A stretch of 64,000 nt of DNA from Adiantum capillus-veneris (lineage: Eukaryota; Streptophyta; Polypodiopsida; Polypodiales; Pteridaceae): the NCBI GenBank assembly GCA_014529385.2, contig CM043966.1, positions 39,736,037-39,800,036 on the forward strand. The letters are read 5' to 3'. Positions 63,652-64,000 of this stretch are shown piece after piece. A program made the translations under genes and the position numbers. The notes under the pieces were generated by a model. That model saw only the letters and a program-made list of their open reading frames with translations, was not told the origin of the DNA and searched no databases. Numbering within the stretch: position 1 is the stretch's first letter; each line of letters opens with the position of its first letter.

Positions 63652-64000
63652 ATGGCTACTTCACCAGAGGCATGCACTTCTATTTTTGATGAAAGGTACC
63701 CCTTGTCTTTTCAACAAGTGTTCTACGTATGCTACCCTATACTTTCTTGCGAATGGGATTTGATAGAGAGCCTTGCATGTGAGAGAAATTTTGAGGAGTT
63801 AGAATGGCTGATACGTCTATGGCTAACTAGTGATCCCTACCCAGTAGCGAATGTGTCTCCAATGGCACATGCTTATTCTTTTGCACAAGATGAGTATCCA
63901 CGCATCACGAGGTTATTGATTAGCATGCTTGCACAAGAGGATGATGAAGAGGAACTAATAGAGACCGAGGAAGACTATGGCCTCACGGACAACGATTTTA
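63652..64000 (+). CDS. Element C downstream ORF, start only (runs off the window)
   Basis: At least 116 codons open to the window end, starting MATSPEACTSIFDERYPLSF. It is acidic (EDDEEELIETEED) and rich in Leu and Trp, with no signal peptide. It has no clear similarity to the downstream ORF of A, though it holds the same place. The start is the first ATG after the TATA-like sequence. Function unknown. Confidence 0.6.
   Translation, partial: MATSPEACTSIFDERYPLSFQQVFYVCYPILSCEWDLIESLACERNFEELEWLIRLWLTSDPYPVANVSPMAHAYSFAQDEYPRITRLLISMLAQEDDEEELIETEEDYGLTDNDF

Larger units (their letters stand above)
52468..64000 (+). mobile_element. Element C: near-intact Ty3/gypsy element, 3' end outside window
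   Basis: LTR, PBS, leader, a gag-pol frame of about 3,100 codons with only two in-frame stops, then a PPT-like tract and the start of another ORF. No 3' LTR was reached: the TGTT after the PPT-like tract has no match before the PBS. The domain order equals that of A, including the second protease and the W-x-P-K tail. Confidence 0.9.

Noticed and set aside
63391-64000. 63391 onward as the 3' LTR of element C
   Set aside because: Its start (TGTTTGCTGACA) is not found in the 600 bases before the PBS, and a 116-codon ORF follows. Kept open as an alternative.

Overview
The window is plant nuclear DNA made almost entirely of LTR retrotransposons of the Ty3/gypsy superfamily, nested in and abutting one another, plus one Ty1/copia fragment and a probable small DNA transposon. 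No host gene, rRNA or tRNA gene was found. A land plant is indicated by primer-binding sites complementary to plant tRNA-Asp, by dual-RNase H (Tat-type) elements, and by methylated-repeat style decay. The species cannot be named from the sequence; a repeat-rich genome such as a fern, lycophyte or bryophyte is only a guess. Element names A to G below are mine.

Layout. 1-5604: left copy of a duplicated block with the 5' end of minus-strand element F (gag start, leader with palindromes, PBS, LTR), head-to-head with a plus-strand gag fragment of element D. 5605-8118: LTR, PBS and leader of plus-strand element G, then a second, truncated LTR copy. 8119-9266: low-complexity DNA with a long GT microsatellite. 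9267-13977 and 33080-about 36058: plus-strand Tat-type element B (gag, protease, RT, two RNase H domains, integrase, 3' LTR), split inside its integrase gene by element A. 13978-33079: element A, minus strand, 19.1 kb, complete with two LTRs, PBS, PPT and a 5-bp target duplication (GAGGC). 36059-44333: element F, minus strand, truncated in pol, with a probable 217-bp hAT-like insertion in its protease. 40939-46436 repeats the left block; element D continues to 48360. 48355 onward: Ty1/copia 3' end. About 49975-52300: a decayed Tat-type pol on the minus strand (E). About 52468-64000: element C, plus strand, with an almost uninterrupted gag-pol frame of about 3,100 codons and the start of a further ORF running off the window.

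Elements A and C share an unusual plan: Gag with short-spaced zinc knuckles, protease, RT, RNase H and integrase, then a second retropepsin-like domain, then a tail of repeated W-x-P-K motifs, then a separate ORF downstream of pol. Element A also carries a tandem duplication of the integrase HHCC zinc domain. A, F and G carry many copies of a family-specific 24-bp palindrome with a constant ACGCGT centre in the leader; in A they also occur between pol and the last ORF. Element D carries a different palindrome family. These shared features are the most likely undescribed biology here. The coding regions of A, B, D, E and F are broken by stops and frameshifts, while the two LTRs of A are nearly identical, so A probably moved recently, perhaps helped in trans.
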